Part shown: positions 9,975 to 20,390 of the stretch, in pieces
Layout: every line of letters starts with the position of its first letter
Position numbering within the stretch: position 1 is the first letter of the stretch
NCBI RefSeq assembly: GCF_001956585.1
Contig: NZ_MSRR01000001.1
Span: 1-64,000 of the forward strand
Source of the DNA: Actinomyces naeslundii
GTDB taxonomy: Bacteria; Actinomycetota; Actinomycetes; Actinomycetales; Actinomycetaceae
Length of the DNA stretch: 64,000 bases
Direction of reading: 5' to 3'
Translations under genes and position numbers: made by a program
Notes under the pieces: model-generated
The model's database searches: none
What the model saw: the letters and a program-made list of their open reading frames with translations, nothing else
Told to the model about the DNA's origin: nothing

Positions 9975-11327
9975 ATGTCACGCAATCCCTCGACCCGACC
10001 ATCCCTGGGCCACCGCCTCAGCCACAGCATCCTGACCTGGGTCATCGGTGCGATCCTGTTGGCCCTCATCGTGGGGTCGCTCCGAATCGGCGGTCACCCG
10101 ATCATTCCTAAGCCCGTCGGCAACGTCTTCGCGACCTTCTCCGACCTGTTCAGCCAGTTCCTCAGCTTCTCCATCCCGCTCATCATCATCGGCCTGGTGA
10201 CCCCCGCCATCGCCGATCTGGGACGCGGGGCCGGCAAGTGGCTCGGGATCACCACGGCCCTGGCCTACGCCTCGACCCTCTTCGCAGGCTTCCTCACCTT
10301 CGTGGTGTGCGCCGCTACCTTCCCCCGGCTGCTCGCCGGAACCTCTCTGGCCGACGTCTCCAAGCCGGAGGGGGCTCTGAGCAGCTACTTCACGGTGGAG
10401 ATGCCGCCGGCCGTCGAGGTCATGACCGCCCTGCTGCTGTCCTTCGTCCTGGGCATCGGCCTGTCCATGGTGCCCCGGGGCGTGCTGCGCAAGGGATTCA
10501 TCGAGTTCCGAGCCATCATCACCCGCCTCATCGAGCGGCTCATCATCCCGCTGCTGCCCCTGCACATCTTCGGTATCTTCCTCAACCTCACCTACACCGG
10601 GGCGGCCGGAGCGGTGATGAAGGCGCTCCTGCGGGTCGTCGTCGTGGTCCTCATCCTCGAGGTCGTCATCCTGGGTATCCAGTTCCTCACCGCGGGACTC
10701 ATCGGCCGCCGCAACCCGCTCAAGGCCCTGATCACCATGCTGCCGGCCTACCTGACGGCCCTGGGCACCTCCTCGTCCGCGGCCACGATCCCGGTCACCC
10801 TGCGTCAGACGAAGAAGAACGGCGTCTCCGACGCGGTGGCCTCCTTCACCATTCCCCTGTGCGCCACGATCCACCTGGCGGGGTCGACCTCGAAGATCTT
10901 CTCCTTCGCTTTCGCAATCGTCCTCACCCAGGACCTGCACGTGAGCACCACCCAGTGGATCGGCTTCATCTTCATGCTCGGCATCACGATGGTGGCCGCG
11001 CCGGGTGTCCCCGGCGGCGCCATCATGGCGGCCACCGGTCTGCTGTCCTCCATGCTCGGCTTCAACGACCAGCAGGTGGCCCTCATGATCGCCACCTACA
11101 TCGCCCTGGACTCCTTCGGTACCGCCACGAACGTCACCGGTGACGGCGCCATCGCCATCATCGTGGACCGCATGGCGGGCGGATCCGTCAATGACGAGGG
11201 CGACCCGGAGAACGTCCGTGAGCTCTCCTTCGACGGCATGGCCTACCTCCACGCCGTCAGTGTCGAAGGGGTCGTCAGCCCCGAGGAGCTCGAGGCCTCG
11301 GCCGCAGCCACTCGCTCCGGCGAGTAG
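9975..11327 (+). CDS. Dicarboxylate/amino acid:cation symporter (DAACS/SDF family)
   Basis: A 450-residue secondary transporter of the GltPh/GltP fold, importing acidic or neutral amino acids or C4-dicarboxylates with Na+ or H+. It shows eight or so hydrophobic spans and the two re-entrant hairpin signatures: TSSSAATIP near residue 265 (HP1 serine-rich tip) and VPGGAIMAATGLL (HP2). TM8 has DSFGTATNVTGDGAIAIIV near residue 378, where the Asp and Asn bind substrate and cation in this family. The Ser-rich tip with DSFGT..N resembles SstT-like Ser/Thr or glutamate carriers; the substrate cannot be fixed. The 180-bp gap upstream probably carries its promoter. Confidence 0.9.
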   Translation: MSRNPSTRPSLGHRLSHSILTWVIGAILLALIVGSLRIGGHPIIPKPVGNVFATFSDLFSQFLSFSIPLIIIGLVTPAIADLGRGAGKWLGITTALAYASTLFAGFLTFVVCAATFPRLLAGTSLADVSKPEGALSSYFTVEMPPAVEVMTALLLSFVLGIGLSMVPRGVLRKGFIEFRAIITRLIERLIIPLLPLHIFGIFLNLTYTGAAGAVMKALLRVVVVVLILEVVILGIQFLTAGLIGRRNPLKALITMLPAYLTALGTSSSAATIPVTLRQTKKNGVSDAVASFTIPLCATIHLAGSTSKIFSFAFAIVLTQDLHVSTTQWIGFIFMLGITMVAAPGVPGGAIMAATGLLSSMLGFNDQQVALMIATYIALDSFGTATNVTGDGAIAIIVDRMAGGSVNDEGDPENVRELSFDGMAYLHAVSVEGVVSPEELEASAAATRSGE

Positions 11328-11346
11328 AGCCGAGCAGAGCATCACC

Positions 11347-11389
11347 CGATCGGGCGCCGGGAGTCACAGCGACTCTCGGCGCCCGATCG
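11347..11389. terminator. Bidirectional terminator between symporter and ABC exporter genes
   Basis: A 19-bp stem with one G-T wobble (11347-11365 against 11371-11389) and a 5-nt loop sits between the convergent symporter and ABC genes. Confidence 0.8.
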
Positions 11390-11426
11390 TCGTATCCGCC
11401 TGAGTCTCCAGTACCTGCCGCTACTC

Positions 11427-13274
11427 TCAGCGACCGCGGGCGGTCAGCGTGCGCAGCGGCCCGGGCTCGGCCAGGAGCTTGGCCGGCGGACCGGCCTGAA
11501 CGACCGTCCCGGCATCCATGACGACGACGTGATCGGCCTGCTCGGACCACTGGAGGCGGTGAGTGATCTCGATGATTGTGGCCTGTGGCAGATAGGTGCG
11601 CACCCCGATGCGCACCCGCTCATCCAGGTCGGGGTCCAGATGGGAGGTGAACTCATCGAGGATGAGCACTCCGGGGCGAGCGAGCAGGGCCCGTGCCAGT
11701 GCCAGCCTTTGTCGCTGACCTCCGGACAGGGACTGGCCCCGCTCACCGACGAGGGTGTCGTAGCCGTCCTCGAGAGCCTCGATGTCCTCGTCGATGCAGG
11801 CCGCCCGGCAGGCCCGGACCACCTGGGCGTCACTGGCCGACGGCGCCGTCAGACGCACGTTGTCGGCGATGGTGGCTCGCATGAGGTGGACTCGCTGATC
11901 CACCATGCCGATCTCCTGATAGAGGCTGATGGCGCTCAGGTCGGCCACGTCCTGGCCATCGATGAGGATGCGGCCCGAGTCCGGCTCGTCGAAGCGCACC
12001 GCCAGCTGGGCAAGTGTGGACTTGCCCGAGCCGGAGGCTCCCACGATGCAGGTCCACTTGCCGGCCCTGGCCCTGACGCTCACCCCGCGGACGGCCTGCG
12101 CGGCGGTACTGGGGTAGGAGTAGGTGACGCCCTGCCACAGGACCTCGTGGGAGATACCACCGGTCAGTTCCTGATCGCCGTCGTGCACCTCCACAGGGGC
12201 GTTGACGACCTCCCACACCCTCTCTGCCGAGGCGAAGGAGGCGTTGAGCGCGCCGGCGAGCTCCTCGACGCCGCGCACGGTCTCGGTCATCCGCAGTACC
12301 GCCGCCGCTGCGGCAGCCAGAAGGGGGATGCCCGCACCGGAGCTGGTGGCCGGAAGCATCGCCCCCACCATGATGACGACGATCGGCGCGGTCAGGCTCG
12401 CCAGCTGGTTGATGCCCCGGCGCACGGAGGCCCACTGGCCGGTTGGTCGTGCGGCACCGGCGATCTCGGCGTCGATCCTGGCCATCTCATCAAGACGCTC
12501 CTGGCTGCGTCCGTATCCGACGACCTCGCTCATGCCCTGGACGGTGTCGGTGACGTGCTGGGTGAGGTCCGCCCGCGCCGCGGAGGCTGACCGGGAGGCG
12601 TCCAGGGAGGCGGTGAAGCCCAGGCGGGGCACGATGAGCAGCTGGAGCACCGCGAAGGGGAGCGCCGCCAGGGCCACCGGCCAGGACACCTTGAGACCGA
12701 TGACCGTGAGCACCACGATCGGGGTGACGGCGGCGGAGACCGCCGGAGCGAAGGTGTGGGCGAAGAAGACCTCGATGCGGTCCACGTCCTTGGTGGCGCG
12801 AGACAACAGGTCGCCCGAGCGTGACGTTGCACTGACCCGGGGCGAGCGGGGGATGAGGGAGCGGAAGATCTGCCCGCGCAGCAGCTCGAGGGCCTTGAAG
12901 GCCACCAGATGGCCGAGGAACTGCTCGGCGTAGCGCAGAGCCGCCTTGAGCAGCGACAGCCCCGCCATGACGGCCAGTATTGGCCAGATGGCGGGTGCCG
13001 GCGCGCCGGTCGCCATCGCCAGCCCCGTCTGGGCCACGGCATAGGCCCCCAAGGAGAACAGGGCGACGCCGCTGAGCACGTCAGTGATGCGGCACAGCGT
13101 GGAACCCAGCAGTGGTGACAGAACCGGGCGGGTGACCTGAAGCAGCCAGCGCACCAGCGTCGCCCGCGAGGGGAGTCGCTGCGTGGAGGAGCTGGCCCGG
13201 CCGGTGGTGCTGCGCCGATCCGATCCGCCGTCCTCGTGCGGTCGTGACCCAGATGGGCGCTTGGACGCAGTCAT
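11427..13274 (-). CDS. ABC exporter half-transporter, CydC-like
   Basis: A 615-residue fusion of a six-helix membrane domain (about 40-340) and an ATPase domain (about 370-610). The ATPase has Walker A GASGSGKST, signature LSGGQRQRLALARALL, Walker B VLILDEFTSHLD and a switch His (ITHRL). The membrane part (RYAEQFLGHLVAFKALELLR, RSGDLLSRATKDVDRIEVFF) resembles CydC, whose partner exports cysteine and glutathione for cytochrome bd assembly. No cydAB is nearby, so the substrate is open; a drug, peptide or siderophore exporter is possible. It shares 4 bp (ATGA) with the preceding partner gene. Confidence 0.85.
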   Translation of the reverse strand: MTASKRPSGSRPHEDGGSDRRSTTGRASSSTQRLPSRATLVRWLLQVTRPVLSPLLGSTLCRITDVLSGVALFSLGAYAVAQTGLAMATGAPAPAIWPILAVMAGLSLLKAALRYAEQFLGHLVAFKALELLRGQIFRSLIPRSPRVSATSRSGDLLSRATKDVDRIEVFFAHTFAPAVSAAVTPIVVLTVIGLKVSWPVALAALPFAVLQLLIVPRLGFTASLDASRSASAARADLTQHVTDTVQGMSEVVGYGRSQERLDEMARIDAEIAGAARPTGQWASVRRGINQLASLTAPIVVIMVGAMLPATSSGAGIPLLAAAAAAVLRMTETVRGVEELAGALNASFASAERVWEVVNAPVEVHDGDQELTGGISHEVLWQGVTYSYPSTAAQAVRGVSVRARAGKWTCIVGASGSGKSTLAQLAVRFDEPDSGRILIDGQDVADLSAISLYQEIGMVDQRVHLMRATIADNVRLTAPSASDAQVVRACRAACIDEDIEALEDGYDTLVGERGQSLSGGQRQRLALARALLARPGVLILDEFTSHLDPDLDERVRIGVRTYLPQATIIEITHRLQWSEQADHVVVMDAGTVVQAGPPAKLLAEPGPLRTLTARGR

Positions 13275-15100
13275 GCCCGCTCCTCCCCGTGGTCGCCCGC
13301 CGCTGCCTCCGGGGCGGTGTCTCCGGCCTCGTGGGGTTCGGTCCCGGTACCTGCCCGACCACTTGACGCGTGGGCGGGCCCGGGATCCTGGGCCGGGCTC
13401 ACCTCATGGACTCCGCGGGCCTCGACCCTCACCGCCCGGTCCGCAGTGGTCAGCGCCCCCGCACGGTGTGAGACAGTGATGACGGTGCGGCCCCGGGCCA
13501 GCTGCTCGATGGACTCGACGATGGCCGCCTCGCTGGCCAGGTCCACCTGGCTGGTGGGCTCGTCCAGCAGCAGCACGGGGCGGTCGGCCAGGAACGCGCG
13601 CGCCAGGGACAGGCGCTGGGCCTGCCCGCCCGACAGCCCCAGCCCGGCCTCACCGACCTGCGTCTCCAGTCCCTCGGGCATGAGTGCCACCTCCTTGTCC
13701 AGACGGGCCACCTCCAGGGCGTGCCACATCTGCGACGGCGTCGCATAGGGCTGAGCCAGGCGCAGGTTGTCCGCGATCGTTCCGGTGAAGAGCCACGTCG
13801 TCTGCGCCACCAGCGCGGAGGCCGAACGCACCTGGTCCTGGGTGGCGGCGCTCAGCTCGGTGCCCTCGACACGCAAGGACCCGTCACTAGGCAGCAGGTT
13901 CCCGGCGAGCATCGCCATGAGCGTCGACTTTCCTGCTCCCGAGGGGCCCACGACCGCCAGGTGCTCGCCGCGACGCACGGTCAGGTTCACGCCCTCCAGC
14001 ACCGGGTCCTCGCCCCAGGCGGCCTCGACGTCGTCGAGCACGACGCAGGCCTGCGCGGCGGCTGAGGGCTGAGTCCTGGCCCCGGTTCTCGCGGTGGAGC
14101 GGGGCAGGGGCCGCGACAGGATCTTGCGAATGGCGCGCTGGTTGGCCATACCGCCCATGCCCACGTAGAAGAAGGCGCCCACGTGGTCCAGCGGCTCCAG
14201 GAGCACGTAGGAGGTCAGGGCAACCGCCAGTGCGTCACCGACGTCGATCGCTCCGGTGCTCAGACGTACCAGGGCCAGTCCCGCGGCGGCGGTGATGAGG
14301 AAGAGCGAGAAGAGGCCGTCAGTGAGCAGGATGACGAGCTGGTTGCCCGCCAGTAGGTCCATGACAGCGCGTCGGTTCGTCTCTCCCTCCAGGCGCAGAC
14401 GGGCGCTGGTGCGCTCCGCGGCCCGGGCCAGGGTGAGGGTGCGCAGCCCCTGGATGGCATCGAGGTACTCGGCGGCCAGCCGTGTGCGCGCCCGCCGAGA
14501 GCCCGACGACGACGCCCGCAGCCGTGAGTGGGCGAAGACGATGAAGGCCGGCACCACGACTATGGCCACGCCCAGCACCAGGGCGGGGAGGACGTCGACG
14601 GCGGCCCCCAGCTCGATGAGCACCAGCAGGGGCGCGGCGGCCGCAGCCAGGGTGGGGGCCAGGAAGGTCTGTCGGTAGAGGGCCACGCGCTCGGCGCCGT
14701 CGGTCAGCAAGGAGGCGGTGGCGCCGCTGCGGATGTCGGCGGCGCGCGCGGGCCCCAGGCCCAGCAGGTGGGCCAGGGTGAGGCGGCGCAGATGAGCCTC
14801 CTCGCTCAGCGCGCTGGAGCGGGAGACCCGTTGGGCGAGCAGTTGGCAGGTGGCACTCAGGACGGCCGCGGCCAGCGCCTGGGCGAGCAGGCCCGCAACC
14901 GACGAGGAGCTCAGGAGCGCACCCAGGGCACGTCCGGTGGAGATGAGGCACCAGCCCGATCCCAGGGCGCCCAGCAGCGTCAGACCGAAGGAGATAGCCC
15001 CCGCACGGCGCCCCGCAGGCGAGGAGACCGCGGGGCGGGACGGAAGGCCGCGGCGCAGTGGCGCAGGAATGGGCGCGGGGGATCGGCGTGAGCTCATCAC
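13271..15100 (-). CDS. ABC exporter half-transporter, CydD-like
   Basis: A 609-residue partner of the next gene, first in a two-gene leftward operon. Membrane domain about 25-330, with CydD-like features (SLLTDGAERVALYRQTFLAP; AVALTSYVLLEPLDHVG). ATPase domain about 355-570 with Walker A GPSGAGKST, signature LSGGQAQRLSLARAFL, Walker B VLLLDEPTSQVD and VSHRAG at the switch His. The C-terminus is a hydrophilic Ala/Pro/Gly tail of about 40 residues. The two proteins very likely form a heterodimer. The 250-bp divergent gap to mdh should contain both promoters. Confidence 0.85.
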   Translation of the reverse strand: MMSSRRSPAPIPAPLRRGLPSRPAVSSPAGRRAGAISFGLTLLGALGSGWCLISTGRALGALLSSSSVAGLLAQALAAAVLSATCQLLAQRVSRSSALSEEAHLRRLTLAHLLGLGPARAADIRSGATASLLTDGAERVALYRQTFLAPTLAAAAAPLLVLIELGAAVDVLPALVLGVAIVVVPAFIVFAHSRLRASSSGSRRARTRLAAEYLDAIQGLRTLTLARAAERTSARLRLEGETNRRAVMDLLAGNQLVILLTDGLFSLFLITAAAGLALVRLSTGAIDVGDALAVALTSYVLLEPLDHVGAFFYVGMGGMANQRAIRKILSRPLPRSTARTGARTQPSAAAQACVVLDDVEAAWGEDPVLEGVNLTVRRGEHLAVVGPSGAGKSTLMAMLAGNLLPSDGSLRVEGTELSAATQDQVRSASALVAQTTWLFTGTIADNLRLAQPYATPSQMWHALEVARLDKEVALMPEGLETQVGEAGLGLSGGQAQRLSLARAFLADRPVLLLDEPTSQVDLASEAAIVESIEQLARGRTVITVSHRAGALTTADRAVRVEARGVHEVSPAQDPGPAHASSGRAGTGTEPHEAGDTAPEAAAGDHGEERA

Positions 15101-15239
15101 GGTCCTGGAGGCGAGAAACGGGCTGGGGGAGGCCCCCAGCGTATCGATCGGGACGGGCGTTGTCAGGGGCGGTGACTATCTCGTTGAGATCACTGGGGAC
15201 CAGGAGGATCTTCGCCTCTACGACCCAGGGGAGTGGTGA

Positions 15240-16337
<1,098 letters not shown>

Positions 16338-16452
16338 GCGCTCTCAGCCAGCCGGCTCAGAGCACGGGCTCAGCCTGAGGGTCTGCTGGGGCCGCCTCGT
16401 CCGCGGTCTGGTATGGACCACTCGGAGCCGTTGAGTCTGTTCAGCGCTCACC

Positions 16453-16489
16453 AGGTCCTCGCCGCTCAGTGAGCGGCGAGGACCTTTTT
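16453..16489 (+). terminator. Strong intrinsic terminator
   Basis: A perfect 15-bp stem (AGGTCCTCGCCGCTC, 16453-16467, with 16471-16485) with a 3-nt loop, followed by TTTT. It is one of the few hairpins in the core part of the window with a T-run, and it isolates mdh from the sugar importer operon. Confidence 0.9.
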
Positions 16490-16530
16490 CATGCTCGCGT
16501 GCACATCTCGGTCGGTGAATCATTGACATC

Positions 16531-16546
16531 ACTGGTATAGACCTGC
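16531..16546. promoter_or_regulatory. DasR/GntR-like operator upstream of sugar importer
   Basis: ACTGGTATAGACCTGC resembles the Streptomyces DasR responsive element ACTGGTCTAGACCACT (13 of 16 positions by eye). DasR is the GntR-family repressor of amino-sugar uptake. The site is 168 bp before the importer's first gene and overlaps a TTGACA-like word. The factor and ligand are inferred. Confidence 0.45.
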
Positions 16547-16630
16547 GACAGTCGACCAGATTAATGATTGTTTGCGCAATATACGTTTGAGTTCCGCTCA
16601 ACTTAGGTCTAATCTCTCCTGCTGAGGTCA

Positions 16631-16682
16631 GATGACTAGACGTCATCTCTTCCCGCTGACCACGGCAATGGTGCCGTGGTCA
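16631..16682. promoter_or_regulatory. Two palindromes in the leader of the sugar importer
   Basis: GATGACTAGACGTCATC (16631-16647) is an odd-centred palindrome of operator size. A second inverted repeat, 16657-16682, pairs 11 bp (TGACCACGGCA with TGCCGTGGTCA) around ATGG and ends 32 bp before the gene start. The first looks like a protein-binding site; the second could be an operator or an RNA hairpin near the ribosome site AAGGAG. Confidence 0.45.
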
Positions 16683-16713
16683 TGAGACACCGTCGTTTCT
16701 AAGGAGCAGTCCC

Positions 16714-18030
16714 ATGCGTTCCACCCACTACCTCTCCCGCCGCTCGGTACTGGCGGGGCTGGGAACCACAGCAGTCGTCGCGACCCTGGCCGCCTGCGCG
16801 ACCTCAGGTAGCTCCGGATCGAAGTCGGGCGGAGCCGCCGGTGAGGGGGACGCCAGTCAGGTCGACGTCGTCACCTGGTGGTCGGCCGGCTCGGAGAAGC
16901 TCGGCCTGGACGCCCTGGTCAAGGTCTTCAACGAGCAGTTCCCCAAGACGAGGTTCGAGAACAAGGCCGTCTCCGGTGGCGCCGGCAGCCAGGCCAAGCA
17001 GAAGCTCGCCGCGGACCTGGCTGCCAAGAACCCGCCGGACACCTACCAGGCCCACGCCGGCGCCGAGATCAAGGACCACATCGAGGCCGGCTACCTGCTG
17101 GACGTCGCCAGCCTCTACGAGGAGTTCAAGCTCAACGAGGCATTCCCCGCCACACTCATGGACCGCCTCAAGGACTCCGACGGCAAGATCTACTCGGTGC
17201 CCTCCAACATCCACCGGGCCAACGTCGTGTGGGCTTCGGTGCCCGCGCTCAAGGCCGCCGGGCTCGACCCGAACAAGCCGGCCACCACCATCGACGCCTG
17301 GATCGCCGACATGGAGAAGGTCAAGGCCGCCGGCCTGACCCCCATCACCATGGGCATGGCCTGGACCCAGCTCGAGCTGCTCGAGACCATCCTCATCGCA
17401 GACCTCGGGGTGGACGCCTACAACGGGCTCTTCGACGGCAAGACCGACTGGGGCGGCGCTGAGGTCACCAAGGCGCTGGGGCACTACAAGACGATCGTGG
17501 GCTTCACTGACTCCTCCCTCTACACCGAGGACTGGGAGCCCGCCATGAAGCCCATCATGGACGGCAAGGCCGCCTTCAACGTCATGGGCGACTGGGCCGT
17601 GGCCGGCTTCGACGCCGCCGGGAAGAAGGCCGGTCAGGACTACGTCTACTTCCCGGTGCCGGGCACCGACGGCGTCTTCGACTTCCTGGCCGACTCCTTC
17701 ACCCTGCCCGACGGCGCCAAGCACCCCGGTGGCGCCAAGAACTGGCTCAACGCGATCTCCTCCAAGGACGGCCAGATCGCCTTCAACACCGTCAAGGGCT
17801 CCATCCCCGCCCGCACGGACCTCAGCGATGAGGAGAAGGGCAAGTTCTCCGAGTACCAGCGCTCGGCCATGGAGTCCTTCGCCAAGGACAAGATCGTCTC
17901 CTCCATCGCCCATGGTGCAGCCCTGCCCGCCAAGGCCACCAACGCGATGAACGACGCCCTGACCAAGTTCGCCCAGGGCGCCTCCGACGTCACCGCCCTC
18001 CAGTCCGACCTCAAGGCCGCCGTCTCCTGA
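16714..18030 (+). CDS. Sugar ABC transporter substrate-binding lipoprotein
   Basis: A 438-residue cluster-B solute-binding protein for a CUT1-type importer, tethered outside the membrane. The signal is a twin-arginine-type lipoprotein leader: SRRSVLAG, then a hydrophobic run and lipobox TLAAC (Cys about 28). The mature part (VVTWWSAGSEKLGLDALVKV; AVSGGAGSQAKQKL; PPDTYQAHAGAEI) resembles the glucose/mannose-binding GtsA-like branch, whereas the upstream DasR-like site would suggest an amino sugar, so the substrate is unsettled. First gene of a three-gene operon with no ATPase gene; a shared MsiK/MsmK-type ATPase encoded elsewhere probably energises it. Confidence 0.88.
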   Translation: MRSTHYLSRRSVLAGLGTTAVVATLAACATSGSSGSKSGGAAGEGDASQVDVVTWWSAGSEKLGLDALVKVFNEQFPKTRFENKAVSGGAGSQAKQKLAADLAAKNPPDTYQAHAGAEIKDHIEAGYLLDVASLYEEFKLNEAFPATLMDRLKDSDGKIYSVPSNIHRANVVWASVPALKAAGLDPNKPATTIDAWIADMEKVKAAGLTPITMGMAWTQLELLETILIADLGVDAYNGLFDGKTDWGGAEVTKALGHYKTIVGFTDSSLYTEDWEPAMKPIMDGKAAFNVMGDWAVAGFDAAGKKAGQDYVYFPVPGTDGVFDFLADSFTLPDGAKHPGGAKNWLNAISSKDGQIAFNTVKGSIPARTDLSDEEKGKFSEYQRSAMESFAKDKIVSSIAHGAALPAKATNAMNDALTKFAQGASDVTALQSDLKAAVS

Positions 18031-18170
18031 CCGGAGCCCCGGGAGTGGGGTGGGCCGTGCGTCCGCTCCGGCCTGCTCCCGCTCCCGGGTCCGACCTCTC
18101 GCGATCATCCGGCCGTGGTCGTCGCCACCACGGGCGGATCCCTCCATCACCTATGCATCAGGAGAACCTT

Positions 18171-19100
18171 GTGAGCACCAAGAGCGTCCCCGTGCGGCGC
18201 CGTCGGGCGAGCTGGAAGCAGTGGGGGCCCGGCCTCCTTCTCATCTCGCCCTCGATCATCCTCGTCAGCGTCTTCGTCTACGGGATGATCGGGATCAACA
18301 TCAATACCTCCCTGCTGGACATGCACACCGCGGGCCAGGTCTCCGGGCGCAGGGGGACCACCGTCGTCGGACTGAGCAACTTCACGGCCCTGTTCGGCAG
18401 CCCCGACTTCCGGCACTCCTTCGTCAACCTCATCCTGTTCACCGTCACCTTCCTGGCCGGGACCCTCGTGGTCGGCTTCCTGTGGGCCTGGCTCCTGGAC
18501 CGCCCCATCAAGGGGGAGGGGATCTTCCGCTCCATCTTCCTGTTCCCCATGGCCGTGTCCTTCGTGGCCTCCGGTGTGGTGTGGCGGTGGCTGCTCAACT
18601 CCGCCCAGGGCGAGCAGGCCTCGGGACTCAACCGCCTCTTCGAGATGGTGGGTCTGAGGTTCCTGGAGAACTCATGGACCCAGAACACCACCTGGGGGAT
18701 CCTGGCCATCGCGCTGCCGGCCGTGTGGCAGCTGGCCGGATACGTCATGGCTCTCTTCCTGGCGGGCTTCCGCGGCATCCCCGACGACCTGCGCGAGGCC
18801 GCCCGGGTCGACGGCGCCAGCGAGTGGCAGCTCTACAAGTCGATCATCTTCCCCCAGCTGACGCCGATCGCCCTGAGCGCCGTCATCATCATCGGGCACA
18901 TGTCCCTGAAGTCCTTCGACCTCATCATGTCGATCACCGACCAGCGGACCTACTCCACCAAGGTCCCGGCCATCGACATGTTCAACTTCATGACGGACAA
19001 CGACTACTCCAACGCCGCCGCCGTCGGCACGATCCTGCTGGTCCTGGTCGCGATCGCCGTCATCCCCTACCTCATCCATGACGCCAAGGGCAGGAGGTGA
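18171..19100 (+). CDS. Sugar ABC transporter permease (MalF type)
   Basis: A 309-residue inner-membrane permease with six predicted spans. The ATPase-coupling EAA loop reads EAARVDGASEWQLYKSIIFP, near residues 205-225. GTG 18171 is chosen as start because AGGAG lies 6 bp upstream; a longer frame from 18045 would add a hydrophilic run with no ribosome site. It lies 140 bp after the binding-protein gene and 6 bp before the second permease. It forms the channel with the next protein. Confidence 0.9.
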   Translation: MSTKSVPVRRRRASWKQWGPGLLLISPSIILVSVFVYGMIGININTSLLDMHTAGQVSGRRGTTVVGLSNFTALFGSPDFRHSFVNLILFTVTFLAGTLVVGFLWAWLLDRPIKGEGIFRSIFLFPMAVSFVASGVVWRWLLNSAQGEQASGLNRLFEMVGLRFLENSWTQNTTWGILAIALPAVWQLAGYVMALFLAGFRGIPDDLREAARVDGASEWQLYKSIIFPQLTPIALSAVIIIGHMSLKSFDLIMSITDQRTYSTKVPAIDMFNFMTDNDYSNAAAVGTILLVLVAIAVIPYLIHDAKGRR

Positions 19101-19106
19101 GCGGCC

Positions 19107-19961
19107 ATGACACAGAATCTTCCGATGCGAGCTTCGCGCCGTCCCGGCTGGGGCCAGACAGTCCGGTTCATCCTGCTGCTGGCCTCAGTGGCCCTGGTCC
19201 TCATCCCCGTCTACGTCCTGCTGGTCACCTCCTTCAAGGGATCCGCCGACGCCGACCCCTCCCGCACCTGGTTCCTGCCCGAGGTCTGGGTCACCAAGAA
19301 CTGGTCCAACGCCTGGAACCAGCTCAGCGGCGGGCTGCTGCGCTCGCTGGCCCTTGTCATCCCCTCCTCGATCATCTCGGCGATGCTGGGAAGTGCCAAT
19401 GGCTTCGTGCTGTCCAAGTGGCGGTTCCCCGGGGCCAACGTGGTCTTCACCCTCATCCTGTTCGGCATGTTCATCCCCTACCAGGCCGTCATGATCCCGC
19501 TCATGAGGCTGGTGACCAGCGCCGACCTGGGCTTCGGGATCCCTACGCTGATCCTCATGCACGTGGTCTACGGCATCCCGATCACGACACTCATCTTCCG
19601 CAACTACTACGAGACCATCCCGAACGAGCTCATCGAGGCCGCCCGGGTCGACGGTGCCGGCATGCTGCGCACCTACGCGTCGGTGGTCCTGCCGATCTCG
19701 GTGCCCAGCTTCGTCGTCGTCCTCATCTGGCAGTTCACCTCCGCCTGGAACGACTTCCTGTTCGCATTGTTCTTCGGTGGAGGGGCGCAGTCCGGGCCGG
19801 TGACGCTGGCACTCAACAACCTGGCCCACGGATCGATCCTGGCCGACTACGGGGCCTCCATGTCCGGCGCCCTCATCGCCTCGGTCCCCACCCTGGCGGT
19901 CTACATCCTGCTGGGCAAGTACTTCGTCGGCGGACTCATGGCCGGTTCGGTCAAGGGGTGA
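19107..19961 (+). CDS. Sugar ABC transporter permease (MalG type)
   Basis: A 284-residue second permease of the importer, with six spans and EAA loop EAARVDGAGMLRTYASVVLP near residues 175-195. The N-terminal VYVLLVTSFKG and the C-terminal KYFVGGLMAGSVKG are typical of CUT1 MalG-like subunits. Last gene of the operon. An inverted repeat about 60 bp downstream (GGCTCCCG 20023-20030 with CGGGAGCC 20046-20053) may end transcription. Confidence 0.9.
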   Translation: MTQNLPMRASRRPGWGQTVRFILLLASVALVLIPVYVLLVTSFKGSADADPSRTWFLPEVWVTKNWSNAWNQLSGGLLRSLALVIPSSIISAMLGSANGFVLSKWRFPGANVVFTLILFGMFIPYQAVMIPLMRLVTSADLGFGIPTLILMHVVYGIPITTLIFRNYYETIPNELIEAARVDGAGMLRTYASVVLPISVPSFVVVLIWQFTSAWNDFLFALFFGGGAQSGPVTLALNNLAHGSILADYGASMSGALIASVPTLAVYILLGKYFVGGLMAGSVKG

Positions 19962-20022
19962 GTCCGGTCCGGTCTCCCGCTCCAGCTCTCGCGGGGGCCC
20001 GCAGACCTCCGCCATCGCATCC

Positions 20023-20053
20023 GGCTCCCGTTCCCGGCTTGGGGGCGGGAGCC
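20023..20053 (+). terminator. Possible terminator after sugar importer operon
   Basis: An 8-bp GC-rich stem around a 15-nt loop, without a T-run, between the second permease and the small Cys/His protein. Confidence 0.35.
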
Positions 20054-20073
20054 AGATGTGATGAGATCGGGGT

Positions 20074-20364
20074 ATGGCACGCCGCAGATCCAAGCGTCCC
20101 TACGGGCAGGGGCACATCCCCTTGAGCATGGACCGTCTCGCCTCCGTGCCGCGCACCCAGACCGGTCCCGGCGGGGCCGACTTCACCGTGCGCTACCTGC
20201 GCGGTGGGAACAAGCCCTACACCTGCCCCGGCTGCCACCGTGTCATTCCAGCCGGTAGCGCGCACGTGGTGGCCTGGAGCAACGAGTCGCTCTTCGGAGC
20301 GGATCGGGGCCTGGAGGAACGGCGCCACTGGCACACCTCCTGCTGGGAGCGCCGCCTCTGGTAG
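20074..20364 (+). CDS. Small conserved actinobacterial protein with putative zinc site
   Basis: A 96-residue protein with a basic N-terminus (MARRRSKRPYGQG) and a central TCPGCHRVIPAGSAHVVAW followed by RRHWHTSCW near the end. The CPGC pair with the His/Cys of HWHTSC could bind one zinc. This arrangement is found in a short actinobacterial family often labelled 'ATP/GTP-binding protein' without evidence. Function unknown. It converges on the next gene. Confidence 0.7.
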   Translation: MARRRSKRPYGQGHIPLSMDRLASVPRTQTGPGGADFTVRYLRGGNKPYTCPGCHRVIPAGSAHVVAWSNESLFGADRGLEERRHWHTSCWERRLW

Positions 20365-20390
20365 CCGGAGGGCGGGAGGAACGCCGGCAG

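Noticed and set aside
13271-15100. Naming the ABC pair cydD/cydC outright
   Set aside because: The resemblance is to the CydDC subfamily layout, but no cytochrome bd genes are nearby and other heterodimeric exporters look similar.
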